Below, piece after piece: positions 1-8,002 of a stretch of DNA of 64,000 bases. Origin of the DNA: Ndongobacter massiliensis (GTDB lineage Bacteria; Bacillota; Clostridia; Tissierellales; Peptoniphilaceae); NCBI RefSeq assembly GCF_900120375.1, contig NZ_LT635480.1, positions 1,494,840 to 1,558,839 on the forward strand, read 5' to 3'. The translations under genes were made by a program, and so were the position numbers. The first letter of the stretch is position 1. Each line of letters opens with the position of its first letter. Below the pieces are notes generated by a model. The model saw only the letters and a list, made by a program, of their open reading frames with translations, did not search any database and was not told the DNA's origin.

Positions 1-215
1 GGCCGCCCGGAACTGCGCAACAGCACATCCGCCTGTTTGGCGACCAACGATTTTCCATTCGCGCGATTGATCACACGAAACACGTAATTGATATTGCCAT
101 CCCCAATTTCTTCACAATCCAGCCGGCTTTGCGGTCGAAACTCTTCAAAATGTCGGGCAATATACTCGCAAACGGCATCCTTGGAAAGCAATTTTGACTC
201 TTCTGTACTGCGCAT
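1..215 (-). CDS. mtnK: S-methyl-5-thioribose kinase, N-terminal part (runs off the window)
   Basis: The first 71 residues of a gene whose 3' part lies outside the window. The translation contains EIGDGNINYVFRV followed by SLVAKQADVLLRSSGR, which matches the glycine-rich nucleotide-binding start of methylthioribose kinase (GDGNLNYVF, IKQA). MtnK phosphorylates 5-methylthioribose, formed from methylthioadenosine, in methionine or DHAP-shunt salvage. I chose the ATG at 215 because an AGGAAAGG ribosome site lies 8 bases upstream; an in-frame ATG at 239 is possible but has only AGGAAA directly abutting it. It is divergent from the DeoR regulator at 415. A related choline/aminoglycoside-type kinase cannot be excluded from so short a piece. 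Confidence 0.75.
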   Translation of the reverse strand, partial: MRSTEESKLLSKDAVCEYIARHFEEFRPQSRLDCEEIGDGNINYVFRVINRANGKSLVAKQADVLLRSSGR

Positions 216-287
216 GACCTCTTCCTTTCCTGCACTCATTTTCCTATGGAAAATATACCTCTGGGCGAACGTTTTCTCTCAGTCAAA

Positions 288-316
288 AAGATATCACATT
301 TTCCATCAAAAGTAAA
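288..316 (-). promoter_or_regulatory. Candidate sigma-A promoter for mtnK
   Basis: On the minus strand a TTTACT box (311-316) is followed after 17 bases by TATCTT (288-293), about 70 bases upstream of the mtnK start. Both boxes are near consensus, but no transcript data support it. The mtnK-deoR intergenic space (216-414) is AT-rich and would also hold the regulator's own promoter, for which I see only TATTAT/TATGAT (382-390) without a good -35. Confidence 0.4.
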
Positions 317-414
317 CATGTTCCAACAATTTTCATCTCCATTTTTATGCATTTCCACCAAAATTTCTTGTTATTTCATGGTATTATGATATGAAGGATT
401 TTAGAGGGGGCGCT

Positions 415-1197
415 ATGCTTAAAATTGAAAGACATGAAAAAATAATGGAGATTTTGCATCTGCGTGGAAGCGTTTTGGTGACAGAACTGAGTACAAAGTT
501 TTCCTGCTCGGACGAGACCATCCGACGCGATTTGAAGGAATTGGAAGATAATAACGAACTTCATCGTACGCACGGAGGCGCTTTTTTAACAAAGAAACAT
601 GACAAAAGTTACCCGTCTGAGATCCGACAAGTCCTTCTTCAGGCAGAAAAAAAGACAATTGTCAGTAAAGCAGTGCAATTAATACACGATAATGACTTTC
701 TTTTTTTAGACTCCAGTACGACTTGTCTAGAACTGTGCAAATCCATTATTCAAGCGAATCTCAGTGTAACCATCGTTACGAATTCACTTCTCCTTGCACA
801 ACTGTGCTGTTCACAAAAAAGCGATATCGATCTTGTCCTTTTAGGCGGCGCATTGCGCACCCACACGCTCTCTACCGCAAGCGCGGAAGCGTTGGATCAA
901 TTGATGAACTATTACGCGGATATCTGTTTTCTAAGCCCCCCGAAAATCTCCCTTGAAATCGGCATTACCGATAATCGAATGAATGAAGCCCGCGTTCGTT
1001 CGCTGATGATGGAGCGCTCGTACAAGACGGTGTTGCTGGCAGATCATACAAAATTTCAGGATTACGCCAACCTTCCCATTTCCACCCTTGAAAAAATTGA
1101 CATTCTGATTACGGATGCCACGCTGGCCAACAATTGGTATGCCTTTGCAAAAAAGCATTCCATTCAAATTGAAAAAGTTGTGAATGAGAAGTCATAA
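415..1197 (+). CDS. DeoR-family transcriptional regulator
   Basis: A 260-residue regulator of carbohydrate genes. Residues 1-57 form the DeoR winged helix, with the family signature SDETIRRDLKELE in the recognition helix and a conserved HGGA wing; residues 75-235 form the DeoRC sugar-phosphate sensor domain (LDSSTTCLELC, TNSLLLA, LLGGALR, DHTKFQ). The start is the ATG at 415 (MLKIERHEKI), which has AGAGGGGG about 5 bases upstream; an upstream in-frame ATG at 391 would add 8 non-conserved residues. It is divergent from mtnK and lies 7 kb from the promoter of the LIV/transketolase operon. Family members sense phosphorylated sugars, so mtnK and/or that operon are candidate targets; the effector is unknown. 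Confidence 0.9.
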   Translation: MLKIERHEKIMEILHLRGSVLVTELSTKFSCSDETIRRDLKELEDNNELHRTHGGAFLTKKHDKSYPSEIRQVLLQAEKKTIVSKAVQLIHDNDFLFLDSSTTCLELCKSIIQANLSVTIVTNSLLLAQLCCSQKSDIDLVLLGGALRTHTLSTASAEALDQLMNYYADICFLSPPKISLEIGITDNRMNEARVRSLMMERSYKTVLLADHTKFQDYANLPISTLEKIDILITDATLANNWYAFAKKHSIQIEKVVNEKS

Positions 1198-1264
1198 CAA
1201 AATATTCTAACCTTCGTAAAAATTTTCTTCCTTCTTTCGCGCTGCCGCAGGTCCTCGAAACGCT

Positions 1265-2116
1265 TCACAATTCCGTCGCGCTGAACGTATCCCATGCGGA
1301 TAAGTCCCCCGCTTCATATCCCTTTTGGTACCAACGCATACGCTGCTCACTCGTCCCATGCGTAAACGATTCCGGCGTAACCGTGCCCTGCGCCTGTTGT
1401 TGAAGTTTGTCGTCGCCGATTGCCCAAGCGGCTCGGATTGCTTCCTCAATGTCACCGGATTCCAGGTAACCGCGTTCTTCCTGGTACCGCGCAACGACGC
1501 CGGCAAGGTAGTCTGCTTGCAACTCCATCCGTACGGAAAGATCATTATACGCCGCCTCACTGATCCTCCCGCGCTGCGCGTGTACCCTCTCGGAAATACC
1601 AAAAAGATTTTGCACATGATGTCCGACTTCGTGCGAAATGATGTAACTCATGATAAAATCACCCGTTCCGGCATCATACTTCCTTTGCATCTCCCCATAA
1701 AAAGAAAGGTCCAAATACACGCTTTCATCCGCGGGGCAATAAAACGGCCCCACACCCGAACTTGCAATACCGCAACCCGTTTTTACCGTGTCTTGAAAGA
1801 TATTCAGCGTCGGCTCCCGGTACTTCAAGCCGTACTGCGGCAACAGGCTATTCCAACAATCTTCCGTATCGGCAAGAACCACCGAAGCATACGCGTAAAG
1901 CTCTTCTTGTTGGCGCGACATGGAAACCGATTCTTCAACGACATCCCCGCCCATCTGTGCACCGCCCAGCCCAACTTGTAGCGCCGCCAGCGGATTGCCC
2001 GTCAGAAGCAGGACGATGAGTCCTAACAAAAGACCGCCTCCTACAGCACCCCCTGCTCGGCGTCCGCGCCCTCGGTTTTGCACATTTCCACTCTGTCTGC
2101 GATTTTGCCAGCGCAT
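1265..2116 (-). CDS. ypfJ: YpfJ-family neutral zinc metallopeptidase
   Basis: A 283-residue membrane-anchored zinc peptidase. The first 20 residues are Arg/Gly/Asn-rich, followed by one membrane helix at about 24-44 (GGLLLGLIVLLLTGNPLA). The catalytic domain carries HEVGH at residues 162-166 and a downstream ELQADYLAG motif supplying the third zinc ligand, as in the YpfJ family (PF04228). The active domain would lie outside the cell. The ribosome site GGAGGGGAAA precedes the ATG at 2116. It is transcribed towards deoR with no clear shared terminator between them, and upstream is the terminator of the transketolase operon, so it is probably its own transcription unit. Its substrate is unknown. 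Confidence 0.88.
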   Translation of the reverse strand: MRWQNRRQSGNVQNRGRGRRAGGAVGGGLLLGLIVLLLTGNPLAALQVGLGGAQMGGDVVEESVSMSRQQEELYAYASVVLADTEDCWNSLLPQYGLKYREPTLNIFQDTVKTGCGIASSGVGPFYCPADESVYLDLSFYGEMQRKYDAGTGDFIMSYIISHEVGHHVQNLFGISERVHAQRGRISEAAYNDLSVRMELQADYLAGVVARYQEERGYLESGDIEEAIRAAWAIGDDKLQQQAQGTVTPESFTHGTSEQRMRWYQKGYEAGDLSAWDTFSATEL

Positions 2117-2180
2117 TTTCCCCTCCGATCTTTCTTATGGGTTTATTGTACCCCTTTTCGTCTTTCGCTTTATGCTTTCG

Positions 2181-2226
2181 AAAAAAAGAATGGGCAGAGA
2201 GAAGCCTGCGCTTTTCCATCTGCCCA
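2181..2226 (-). terminator. Intrinsic terminator of the liv-tkt-rpiB operon
   Basis: Minus-strand stem with outer arms TGGGCAGA/TCTGCCCA (2219-2226 and 2191-2198) and an inner GAAGC/GCTTT(C) stem, followed by TTC and a run of seven T. It lies 55 bases after the stop of the RpiB-type gene. Confidence 0.8.
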
Positions 2227-2280
2227 CTTTATATGGTCATTCCATTGGAAGGTTTTTTGCAAAAGAAAAGTCTCTTCCGT

Positions 2281-2787
2281 TCAATCCTTCCACTCAAAAG
2301 GGGAATAGGGAATCTCCTCCGGACACCAGCGCGCTTCCCCCATCATGGTAGCTTCCATCTGCTCAATAAGCGCTACGGATGCTTGATGCTTTCCGCCCTC
2401 GTAGTCTGTCGTCAACCAATTCTCCAGAATTTTACAAATCGTCCAAGGCCCCGACATTTGCCCCGCAAGGCAGAGCACATTAGAATTATTGTGTCGACGT
2501 GTCAGTTGAGCGGCATAGGGATCGGTAACTAGACTGGCGCGCACCCCTCGAAACTTATTCGCCGCAATGCTCATGCCAATCCCGGTCGCACAAATTAAAA
2601 TACCTCGACGAATTTTTCCCTGTGAAACGGCGGCAGCTACCTTTGCTGCATAATATGGATAGCGGGAGGGCTCTGCCCCGCTTCCGCAATCGAGATACTC
2701 GTAATGATGTTGCTGTAGATAAGCGATGATCTCCTCTTTCGCCTGCAATCCGGAATCATCACATGCAATATAAATAATGTCTTCCAT
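2281..2787 (-). CDS. RpiB/LacAB-family sugar-phosphate isomerase
   Basis: A 168-residue aldose-ketose isomerase. RpiB-family hallmarks are present: ACDDSG near the N-terminus (phosphate-binding loop), DCG, YPYYAAKVA, and the GILICATGIGMSIAANK active-site segment with the catalytic Cys. Homologues interconvert ribose-5-P/ribulose-5-P, galactose-6-P/tagatose-6-P, allose-6-P or erythrulose-4-P/erythrose-4-P, and the sequence alone does not decide the substrate. The C-terminus (residues 125-168) is longer than in typical 145-150-residue RpiB. It is the last gene of the operon, 3 bases after the transketolase C-half, so a pentose- or tetrose-phosphate substrate feeding transketolase is the natural inference. 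Confidence 0.85.
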   Translation of the reverse strand: MEDIIYIACDDSGLQAKEEIIAYLQQHHYEYLDCGSGAEPSRYPYYAAKVAAAVSQGKIRRGILICATGIGMSIAANKFRGVRASLVTDPYAAQLTRRHNNSNVLCLAGQMSGPWTICKILENWLTTDYEGGKHQASVALIEQMEATMMGEARWCPEEIPYSPFEWKD

Positions 2788-2790
2788 CGA

Positions 2791-3735
2791 TTATTGCTCT
2801 TTCATCCGAATCGCTCTCTGCGCGGCTTGCACAATATCTTGATGTGTCAAATGGTAACGTTCCAAAAGCGCATAAGGATCCCCGCTTTTCCCAAACTGAT
2901 CCTGAACGCCCACGCGAATCACCGGCACGGGGCATCGTTCACTGACCACTTCTACAACGGCGCCTCCCAAGCCGCCCAACACATTGGCTTCTTCCGCGGT
3001 AACGATGCACTTGGTTTCCTCTGCTGCTTGAAGGACGGCTTCCTCATCAAGCGGCTTGATGGTATGCATGTCCAAAACCCTCGCCTCAAAGCCCAATTCC
3101 TTCAGAGCATCGGCGGATTTTATGGCTTCCTGCACCATCAGTCCCGTAGCGATAATGGTAAGATCTTTCCCTTCCCGTAAGCGAGCGGCCTTCCCCCATT
3201 CAAAATGATAGTGGGGCAATTGATTCGTACATTGTTCCACTTCAAGGCGACCCAATCGCATATAACATGGTCCTTGATACTGAGCCATCGCCTTTGTCAT
3301 CAATCGGGTTTCATTGGCATCACAGGGGGACAGGACTACCATACCGGGTATTGACCGCATCAGAGCAATATCTTCAATGCACTGATGGGTTGCTCCGTCT
3401 TTTCCCACAGATACCCCGGCATGTGTCCCGATCACTTTAACATTCAAATGCGGATATGCCACCGAATTGCGAATTTGTTCGAAAGCGCGTCCTGCAGTAA
3501 ACATGGCAAAAGAATTGACAAAAACAATCTTTCCACATGTCGCCAGACCGGCAGCCATGCCTACCATGTTCGCTTCCGCAATCCCGACATTCCGCGAACG
3601 CGCCGGATAAAGCGCAGCAAATTTTTCGGTGCGCGTACAACATTGTAAATCTGCATCCAAAACAAAAATTCGCGAATCGGCTCCGATCTCGGCTAATGCC
3701 TGACCATACGCTTCTCTCGTTGAAATCTTATTCAT
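2791..3735 (-). CDS. Transketolase, C-terminal (pyrimidine-binding) subunit
   Basis: The 314-residue second half of a split transketolase: pyrimidine-binding domain (residues 1-165, with the catalytic GIAEANMVGMAAGLA glutamate region and FTAGRAFEQIRNSV) and the C-terminal transketolase domain. It pairs with the adjacent N-terminal subunit to form the TPP enzyme that moves two-carbon ketol units between sugar phosphates. I set the start at 3735 (MNKISTREAYG) because GGGAGGTG precedes it at normal spacing; the frame is open further upstream but encodes nothing conserved there. It overlaps the end of the N-subunit gene by 8 bases, which implies translational coupling. Confidence 0.92.
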   Translation of the reverse strand: MNKISTREAYGQALAEIGADSRIFVLDADLQCCTRTEKFAALYPARSRNVGIAEANMVGMAAGLATCGKIVFVNSFAMFTAGRAFEQIRNSVAYPHLNVKVIGTHAGVSVGKDGATHQCIEDIALMRSIPGMVVLSPCDANETRLMTKAMAQYQGPCYMRLGRLEVEQCTNQLPHYHFEWGKAARLREGKDLTIIATGLMVQEAIKSADALKELGFEARVLDMHTIKPLDEEAVLQAAEETKCIVTAEEANVLGGLGGAVVEVVSERCPVPVIRVGVQDQFGKSGDPYALLERYHLTHQDIVQAAQRAIRMKEQ

Positions 3736-4588
3736 TCGCCTGCACCTCCCGACTCGCCTTTTGTACGAGGGCATCCAATTCCTGCGCAGCGACCGCGTAT
3801 TGGTCGGCGTCCGGATCATTGCCATGCCATTCATTCGTATCTTCCATGAATGAAACGCCTTTTCCTTTCACGGTTGTAGCAATAATCACGGTCGGCTTTC
3901 CTTGCACCACTTTTGCTTTCTGTAATGCCTCGTGTATGCTTTCCACATTATGACCGTCACAGTACTCGACATTCCAGCCGAAAGCAGCAAATTTTTTGTC
4001 AATCGGATACGGCGACATAATTTGCTCAAGTGTTCCGTCAATCTGAATATTATTATTGTCTACAAACACGCAAAGCTGATCGAGCCCATAATGACCGGCC
4101 GCCATGGCCGCTTCCCATACTTGGCCTTCTTCCAATTCTCCATCCCCTAAAACCGCATAGACCCGATACTCCTTTTTGTCGACCTTTGCCGCTAATGCCA
4201 TTCCCACAGCTGCGGAAATTCCCTGACCGAGACTGCCCGTCGACATATCCACCCCGGGCACATGGCGCATTTCCGCATGTCCCGATAAAGGGCTGTCAAT
4301 ATCGCGAAAAGTGGAGAGCAGGGCCTCCGGAAAATAGCCGCGCATCGCTAAAATCGAGTAAAGAGCCGGCGTGCAATGTCCTTTGCTCAAAACAAAACGA
4401 TCGCGATTCGGATCCGAAGGCGCACTGGGATCGATCTTCATGGTATCAAAGTAGAGCACCGAAAGAATTTCACATAGCGAAAAAGAGCCCCCCAAGTGAC
4501 CCGAGTGGGCTCTATAAACCATTTCTAGTGCACTGCGTCGCGCCTTTGCCGCGATAAAGTTCAATTCTGTTCTCTTGTTTTCTTCCAT
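3728..4588 (-). CDS. Transketolase, N-terminal (TPP-binding) subunit
   Basis: The 286-residue first half of a split transketolase. It contains HSGHLGGSFS, FVLSKGH and the TPP/Mg motif GDGELEEGQVWEAA with the closing VDNNN, all typical of the diphosphate-binding domain. Split transketolases are known in Clostridia, Bacteroidetes and archaea. The gene starts 24 bases after livF, preceded by AAAGGA, and continues directly into the C-subunit gene. Its place inside an ABC-transporter operon, rather than with central-metabolism genes, suggests it serves catabolism of the imported substrate. Confidence 0.92.
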   Translation of the reverse strand: MEENKRTELNFIAAKARRSALEMVYRAHSGHLGGSFSLCEILSVLYFDTMKIDPSAPSDPNRDRFVLSKGHCTPALYSILAMRGYFPEALLSTFRDIDSPLSGHAEMRHVPGVDMSTGSLGQGISAAVGMALAAKVDKKEYRVYAVLGDGELEEGQVWEAAMAAGHYGLDQLCVFVDNNNIQIDGTLEQIMSPYPIDKKFAAFGWNVEYCDGHNVESIHEALQKAKVVQGKPTVIIATTVKGKGVSFMEDTNEWHGNDPDADQYAVAAQELDALVQKASREVQANE

Positions 4589-4612
4589 TCGAAGTTCCTT
4601 TCTTCAAGGTCG

Positions 4613-5320
4613 TCATTCACCCAAGTAAGCTTTCGTCAACGCTTTATTTGCCAAAAGCTCCTGCCCGCTGCCGGATAGGGCGACTTTTCCGACCTGCATA
4701 ATATAAGCCTGATCACAGAACTCTAAGGCGCGTTGCGCGTTCTGTTCAATCAGCATAACGGAAGTCCCTTCTTTGTTAATTTCTTGAATGATTTCAAACA
4801 CTTGGGTCACTAAAACCGGTGCCAAGCCCAAGGAAGGTTCATCAAAGGTCATCAGTTTCGGCTTCGCCATAAGTCCTCGTCCAATGGCTAACATCTGCTG
4901 TTCGCCTCCGGATAATAGCCCGCCATATTGATTTCGCCGCTCTTTTAACCGTGGAAAGAGAAAATAGACTCTTTCCATATCTTTTTTAATCCCTTGTGCA
5001 TCTTTCCGTAAGCCGCTTCCAAGGCGCAAATTTTCTTCTACCGTTAATTTTGCAAAAATCTGCCGACCTTCCGGTACCTGTACCAGCCCCGCTGCAACGA
5101 CTTCATAGGGGTGGCTCGGAATGGGCTTTCCCATAAATTCGATTGTGCCCCTTACCGGCTTCATGAGCGAAGAAATGCATTTTAAGAGGGTGGACTTGCC
5201 CGCTCCATTCGCCCCTAATACGGCAACAATTTGTCCTTCTTCCACCTCCAGGGATACGCCGCGCAGAGCATGAATTCCTCCATAGGCAGCTTCCAAATCT
5301 TGGACTTTTAATAATGCCAT
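4613..5320 (-). CDS. livF: LIV-type ABC transporter, ATP-binding protein LivF
   Basis: A 235-residue cytoplasmic ATPase of the branched-chain amino-acid (HAAT) family. It has Walker A GANGAGKST, Q-loop VPEGRQIF (a LivF hallmark), signature LSGGEQQMLAIGRGL, Walker B LMTFDEPSLGL and an H-loop position occupied by EQN (LIEQNAQRAL), as is normal for LivF. The RBS GGAGGGTGA precedes the ATG. It works with LivG, LivH, LivM and the LivJ-type lipoprotein encoded upstream in the same operon. The substrate is not certain; see the operon finding. Confidence 0.93.
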   Translation of the reverse strand: MALLKVQDLEAAYGGIHALRGVSLEVEEGQIVAVLGANGAGKSTLLKCISSLMKPVRGTIEFMGKPIPSHPYEVVAAGLVQVPEGRQIFAKLTVEENLRLGSGLRKDAQGIKKDMERVYFLFPRLKERRNQYGGLLSGGEQQMLAIGRGLMAKPKLMTFDEPSLGLAPVLVTQVFEIIQEINKEGTSVMLIEQNAQRALEFCDQAYIMQVGKVALSGSGQELLANKALTKAYLGE

Positions 5321-5324
5321 GCTC

Positions 5325-6089
5325 TCACCCTCCTAAATACGCCTTGATTACCTGCGGGTCGTTTTTCACTTCGTCTGGCGTCCCCACACATATAGTCTTT
5401 CCGAAATTTAACACGGTTACATGATCACATAGATTCGAAACGACATCCATGTGATGTTCAATCATCAGGATAGTAATATGAAATTTTTCTTGAATTTGCA
5501 GGACAAAGGACACCAGCTCCAGCGATTCTTCTTCATTCATTCCTGCAGCCGGTTCATCCAACAAAAGTAACTTTGGATCCAAGGCCATCGCGCGTGCGAT
5601 TTCCAATTTGCGTTGATGCCCATAGGGCAGAGAGTTGGCTCTTTCTTCCGCTTTATCCGCCAAGCCGACCACTTCCAAAAGGCCCATCGCTTTTTCTCGT
5701 ACCTCTTTTTCCTGCTGATTATACTTTTTTGTTCGAACAAAAGCATCCTTCAGGTTATACGTGGCGTCCAAGTTGCTGGCGATAACAACATTGCTTAAAA
5801 CCGATAGGCTGGAAAAAAGACGAATGTTCTGAAACGTTCGCCCAATGCCCATTTGTGCAACTTGATAGGGGGCCTTCCCCGTGATTTCCGTGCCCTGAAA
5901 GTAAATTTTCCCCTTATCCGGCTTATAGATTCCCGTAATGTTGTTAAAAATGGTGGTTTTGCCCGCCCCGTTTGGTCCGATCAACCCATGTATTTTTTGA
6001 TCTTCCAACTCGACACTGAAATTATCGATCGCACGGACGCCGCCAAAATTCTTTTCCACATTCTCCATTTTTAGAATCGGCACCTGCAT
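5325..6089 (-). CDS. livG: LIV-type ABC transporter, ATP-binding protein LivG
   Basis: A 254-residue ATPase with Walker A GPNGAGKTT, the GIGRTFQNIRLF Q-loop segment typical of LivG, signature LPYGHQRKLEIARAM, Walker B LLLLDEPAAGMN and H-loop IEHHMDV. The start is the ATG at 6089 (MQVPILKMENVEKNF), placed 7 bases after GGGGAGG; the frame is open 9 codons further. It begins 1 base after the livM stop and ends 4 bases before livF. Confidence 0.93.
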   Translation of the reverse strand: MQVPILKMENVEKNFGGVRAIDNFSVELEDQKIHGLIGPNGAGKTTIFNNITGIYKPDKGKIYFQGTEITGKAPYQVAQMGIGRTFQNIRLFSSLSVLSNVVIASNLDATYNLKDAFVRTKKYNQQEKEVREKAMGLLEVVGLADKAEERANSLPYGHQRKLEIARAMALDPKLLLLDEPAAGMNEEESLELVSFVLQIQEKFHITILMIEHHMDVVSNLCDHVTVLNFGKTICVGTPDEVKNDPQVIKAYLGG

Positions 6090-6090
6090 A

Positions 6091-7047
6091 TTAACGCCTC
6101 CCCGTTTTCTTTGCATTCTTCTCCTGGCGTTTTTGCAGGCGAAGCGGTATATTGCGGAACCACCGTATCGTTCGTTTCAACGAAAATTCTTTATATCCAT
6201 ACAGTCCACTCGGTTTGAAAAGAATAATAAACACCACGGCAATACCATAGAGAAGCATACGATAATTCGCCAAGCCGCGAAAAATTTCCGGTAAAAGAGT
6301 GACGATCATGGCGCCGAGCGTCGAACCGGTCAAGGATCCCAAGCCCCCGATAACCGTAGTCGTGATTAATTCACAGCTTTTTGCCAAATTGAAACTGGCG
6401 GGAACAATATACATAAGGTAGCCGCCATAAAGCGCTCCCGCCCACCCGGCATATACGGCAGAAAACAGAAACGACATGCGTTTTACTCGAAAAGCATCAA
6501 TGCCGACTGCCTCTGCGGCCATTTCATTTTCACGAATGGACGTTAAATTTCTTCCGTATTTTGAATGAATAAAGCGCCAAGCGATAAAAAATGCTAAAAT
6601 GGCGCAAAGCGCACTAAATAATGCATTGGAATAGGGCGGAATCCCCGGATAGCCTGCGGAACCTCCGGTTAAATCCTTTGTATAATTGAAGAGTACACGA
6701 ACACATTCTCCAAAGCCCAAGCATGTAATGAGAAAATAGTCTCCTTTCAATCGTAACGTAATAGAGCCCAACAAAAAGGCGATAAAGCCGGCAAAAGCAG
6801 CGCCCATCATGATAGCTACCAAAAAATTGACGTGATATTCCACCGTTAAAATAGCAGCGGTGTAAGCGCCTATGGACATAAAGCCTGCATTCCCAAATGA
6901 AAAAAGACGAGTAAATCCGGTTAAAATCGACATTCCCAAAACCGCGATAACATTGATGCTGATCATGATAATCACGCCTTGGTGGTACGAATTTATGCCT
7001 AACAGACCACAAAACGCTGTGTTAATATTATTGAATACTTCAAGCAT
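6091..7047 (-). CDS. livM: LIV-type ABC transporter permease LivM
   Basis: A 318-residue integral membrane permease (BPD_transp_2 family) with about 8-9 hydrophobic helices and the LivM loop RLKGDYFLITCLGFGECVR and the coupling-loop segment TSIRENEMAAEAVGID. Later it has VIGGLGSLTGSTLGA, conserved in LivM. The C-terminus is basic and cytoplasmic. RBS AAGGGGG upstream. It forms the translocation pore with LivH. Confidence 0.93.
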   Translation of the reverse strand: MLEVFNNINTAFCGLLGINSYHQGVIIMISINVIAVLGMSILTGFTRLFSFGNAGFMSIGAYTAAILTVEYHVNFLVAIMMGAAFAGFIAFLLGSITLRLKGDYFLITCLGFGECVRVLFNYTKDLTGGSAGYPGIPPYSNALFSALCAILAFFIAWRFIHSKYGRNLTSIRENEMAAEAVGIDAFRVKRMSFLFSAVYAGWAGALYGGYLMYIVPASFNLAKSCELITTTVIGGLGSLTGSTLGAMIVTLLPEIFRGLANYRMLLYGIAVVFIILFKPSGLYGYKEFSLKRTIRWFRNIPLRLQKRQEKNAKKTGRR

Positions 7048-7058
7048 AGATGACCCCC

Positions 7059-7931
7059 TTATGCCTTTTCCTGTACGTCAACACCGAAAAGTCCACTCGG
7101 TTTGACCAATAATAGAATGATAAGCAGGGCAAAAGAGAAAAAGTCACGCAATGAAGAACTTACGAAAGCGGACACGAACGTTTCAATCACACCCAAGATG
7201 ATTGCACCAACGATAGCGCCCGGCACGCTGCCTAAGCCGCCGATAACGGATGCAATGAAAGCTTTGAGCCCCACATTCCCCATGGTTGGGTAAACGTTAT
7301 ACTTCATGCCATATAAAACCCCGGCTACCCCGGCTAAAGCTCCCGCCAAAAGAAATACACGGCTAATGCAACTATCCACACGAACGCCTAAAATGCGGGC
7401 CGCCTTAGAATTACAAGCAATCGCTCGGACATCAAGACCAAATTGCGTTTTATTGATCATGTAGACCAACAGTGCAATAATGACCGCTGTAATACCCAAG
7501 CTGATTAAATCCAAAACGCCGATATAGGCAGAGGCGACTTGGATCGTAGAAACCGGCAATTTGTAGTTGAAGGATCGATACTGTCCGCTAAAAATTAGAT
7601 TTGCCGCTTGTTGAAAAACGTTTGAAAGTCCCATTGCAGCAATCATTAAAAACATATTAGGCGCGCCGTTACGCCGAATTCTGCGGTAAGCAAAAAGTTC
7701 ACAGAGATAGCTAATCAGAGCTCCGCCCAACATACCTCCAACAGCCGCAATAAGAAAAGGCGTCCCCAGTATATTTGACAACACAATAGCCGCATAAGCA
7801 CTGATCATGGCAAATTCACCGTGCGCCCAGTTGGAAAAGTCGAGCAAACTATAAATGAGCGAATAACCCGTTGCCAACAAAGCGTAAATTCCGCCCACAG
7901 AAATACCTGTCACCAGTTGTTGTAGGAACAT
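7059..7931 (-). CDS. livH: LIV-type ABC transporter permease LivH
   Basis: A 290-residue membrane permease with the LivH start GISVGGIYALLATGYSLIYS, the cytoplasmic loop DVRAIACNSKAARILGV and the C-terminal VIGGLGSVPGAIVGA motif. RBS AGGAG lies 6 bases before the ATG. It is separated from livJ by a 71-base gap that carries a perfect 12-bp stem-loop. Confidence 0.93.
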   Translation of the reverse strand: MFLQQLVTGISVGGIYALLATGYSLIYSLLDFSNWAHGEFAMISAYAAIVLSNILGTPFLIAAVGGMLGGALISYLCELFAYRRIRRNGAPNMFLMIAAMGLSNVFQQAANLIFSGQYRSFNYKLPVSTIQVASAYIGVLDLISLGITAVIIALLVYMINKTQFGLDVRAIACNSKAARILGVRVDSCISRVFLLAGALAGVAGVLYGMKYNVYPTMGNVGLKAFIASVIGGLGSVPGAIVGAIILGVIETFVSAFVSSSLRDFFSFALLIILLLVKPSGLFGVDVQEKA

Positions 7932-7965
7932 AGCGTACTCCTAAAAATTCATCTCCCCAAAAGGG

Positions 7966-7993
7966 GGAGGAGAAAAGGACCCTTTTCTCCTCC
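7966..7993 (-). other. Stem-loop between livJ and livH (processing or partial-termination element)
   Basis: Perfect 12-bp inverted repeat GGAGGAGAAAAG / CTTTTCTCCTCC with a 4-base loop. No clean T-run follows on the minus strand, so it is more likely an mRNA-stabilising or attenuating element lowering livHMGF expression relative to livJ than a full terminator. Confidence 0.6.
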
Positions 7994-8002
7994 GAACCAG
8001 AC

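Noticed and set aside
88-315. Open frame on the plus strand opposite mtnK
   Set aside because: No ribosome site or family resemblance; the opposite strand encodes clear MtnK motifs.
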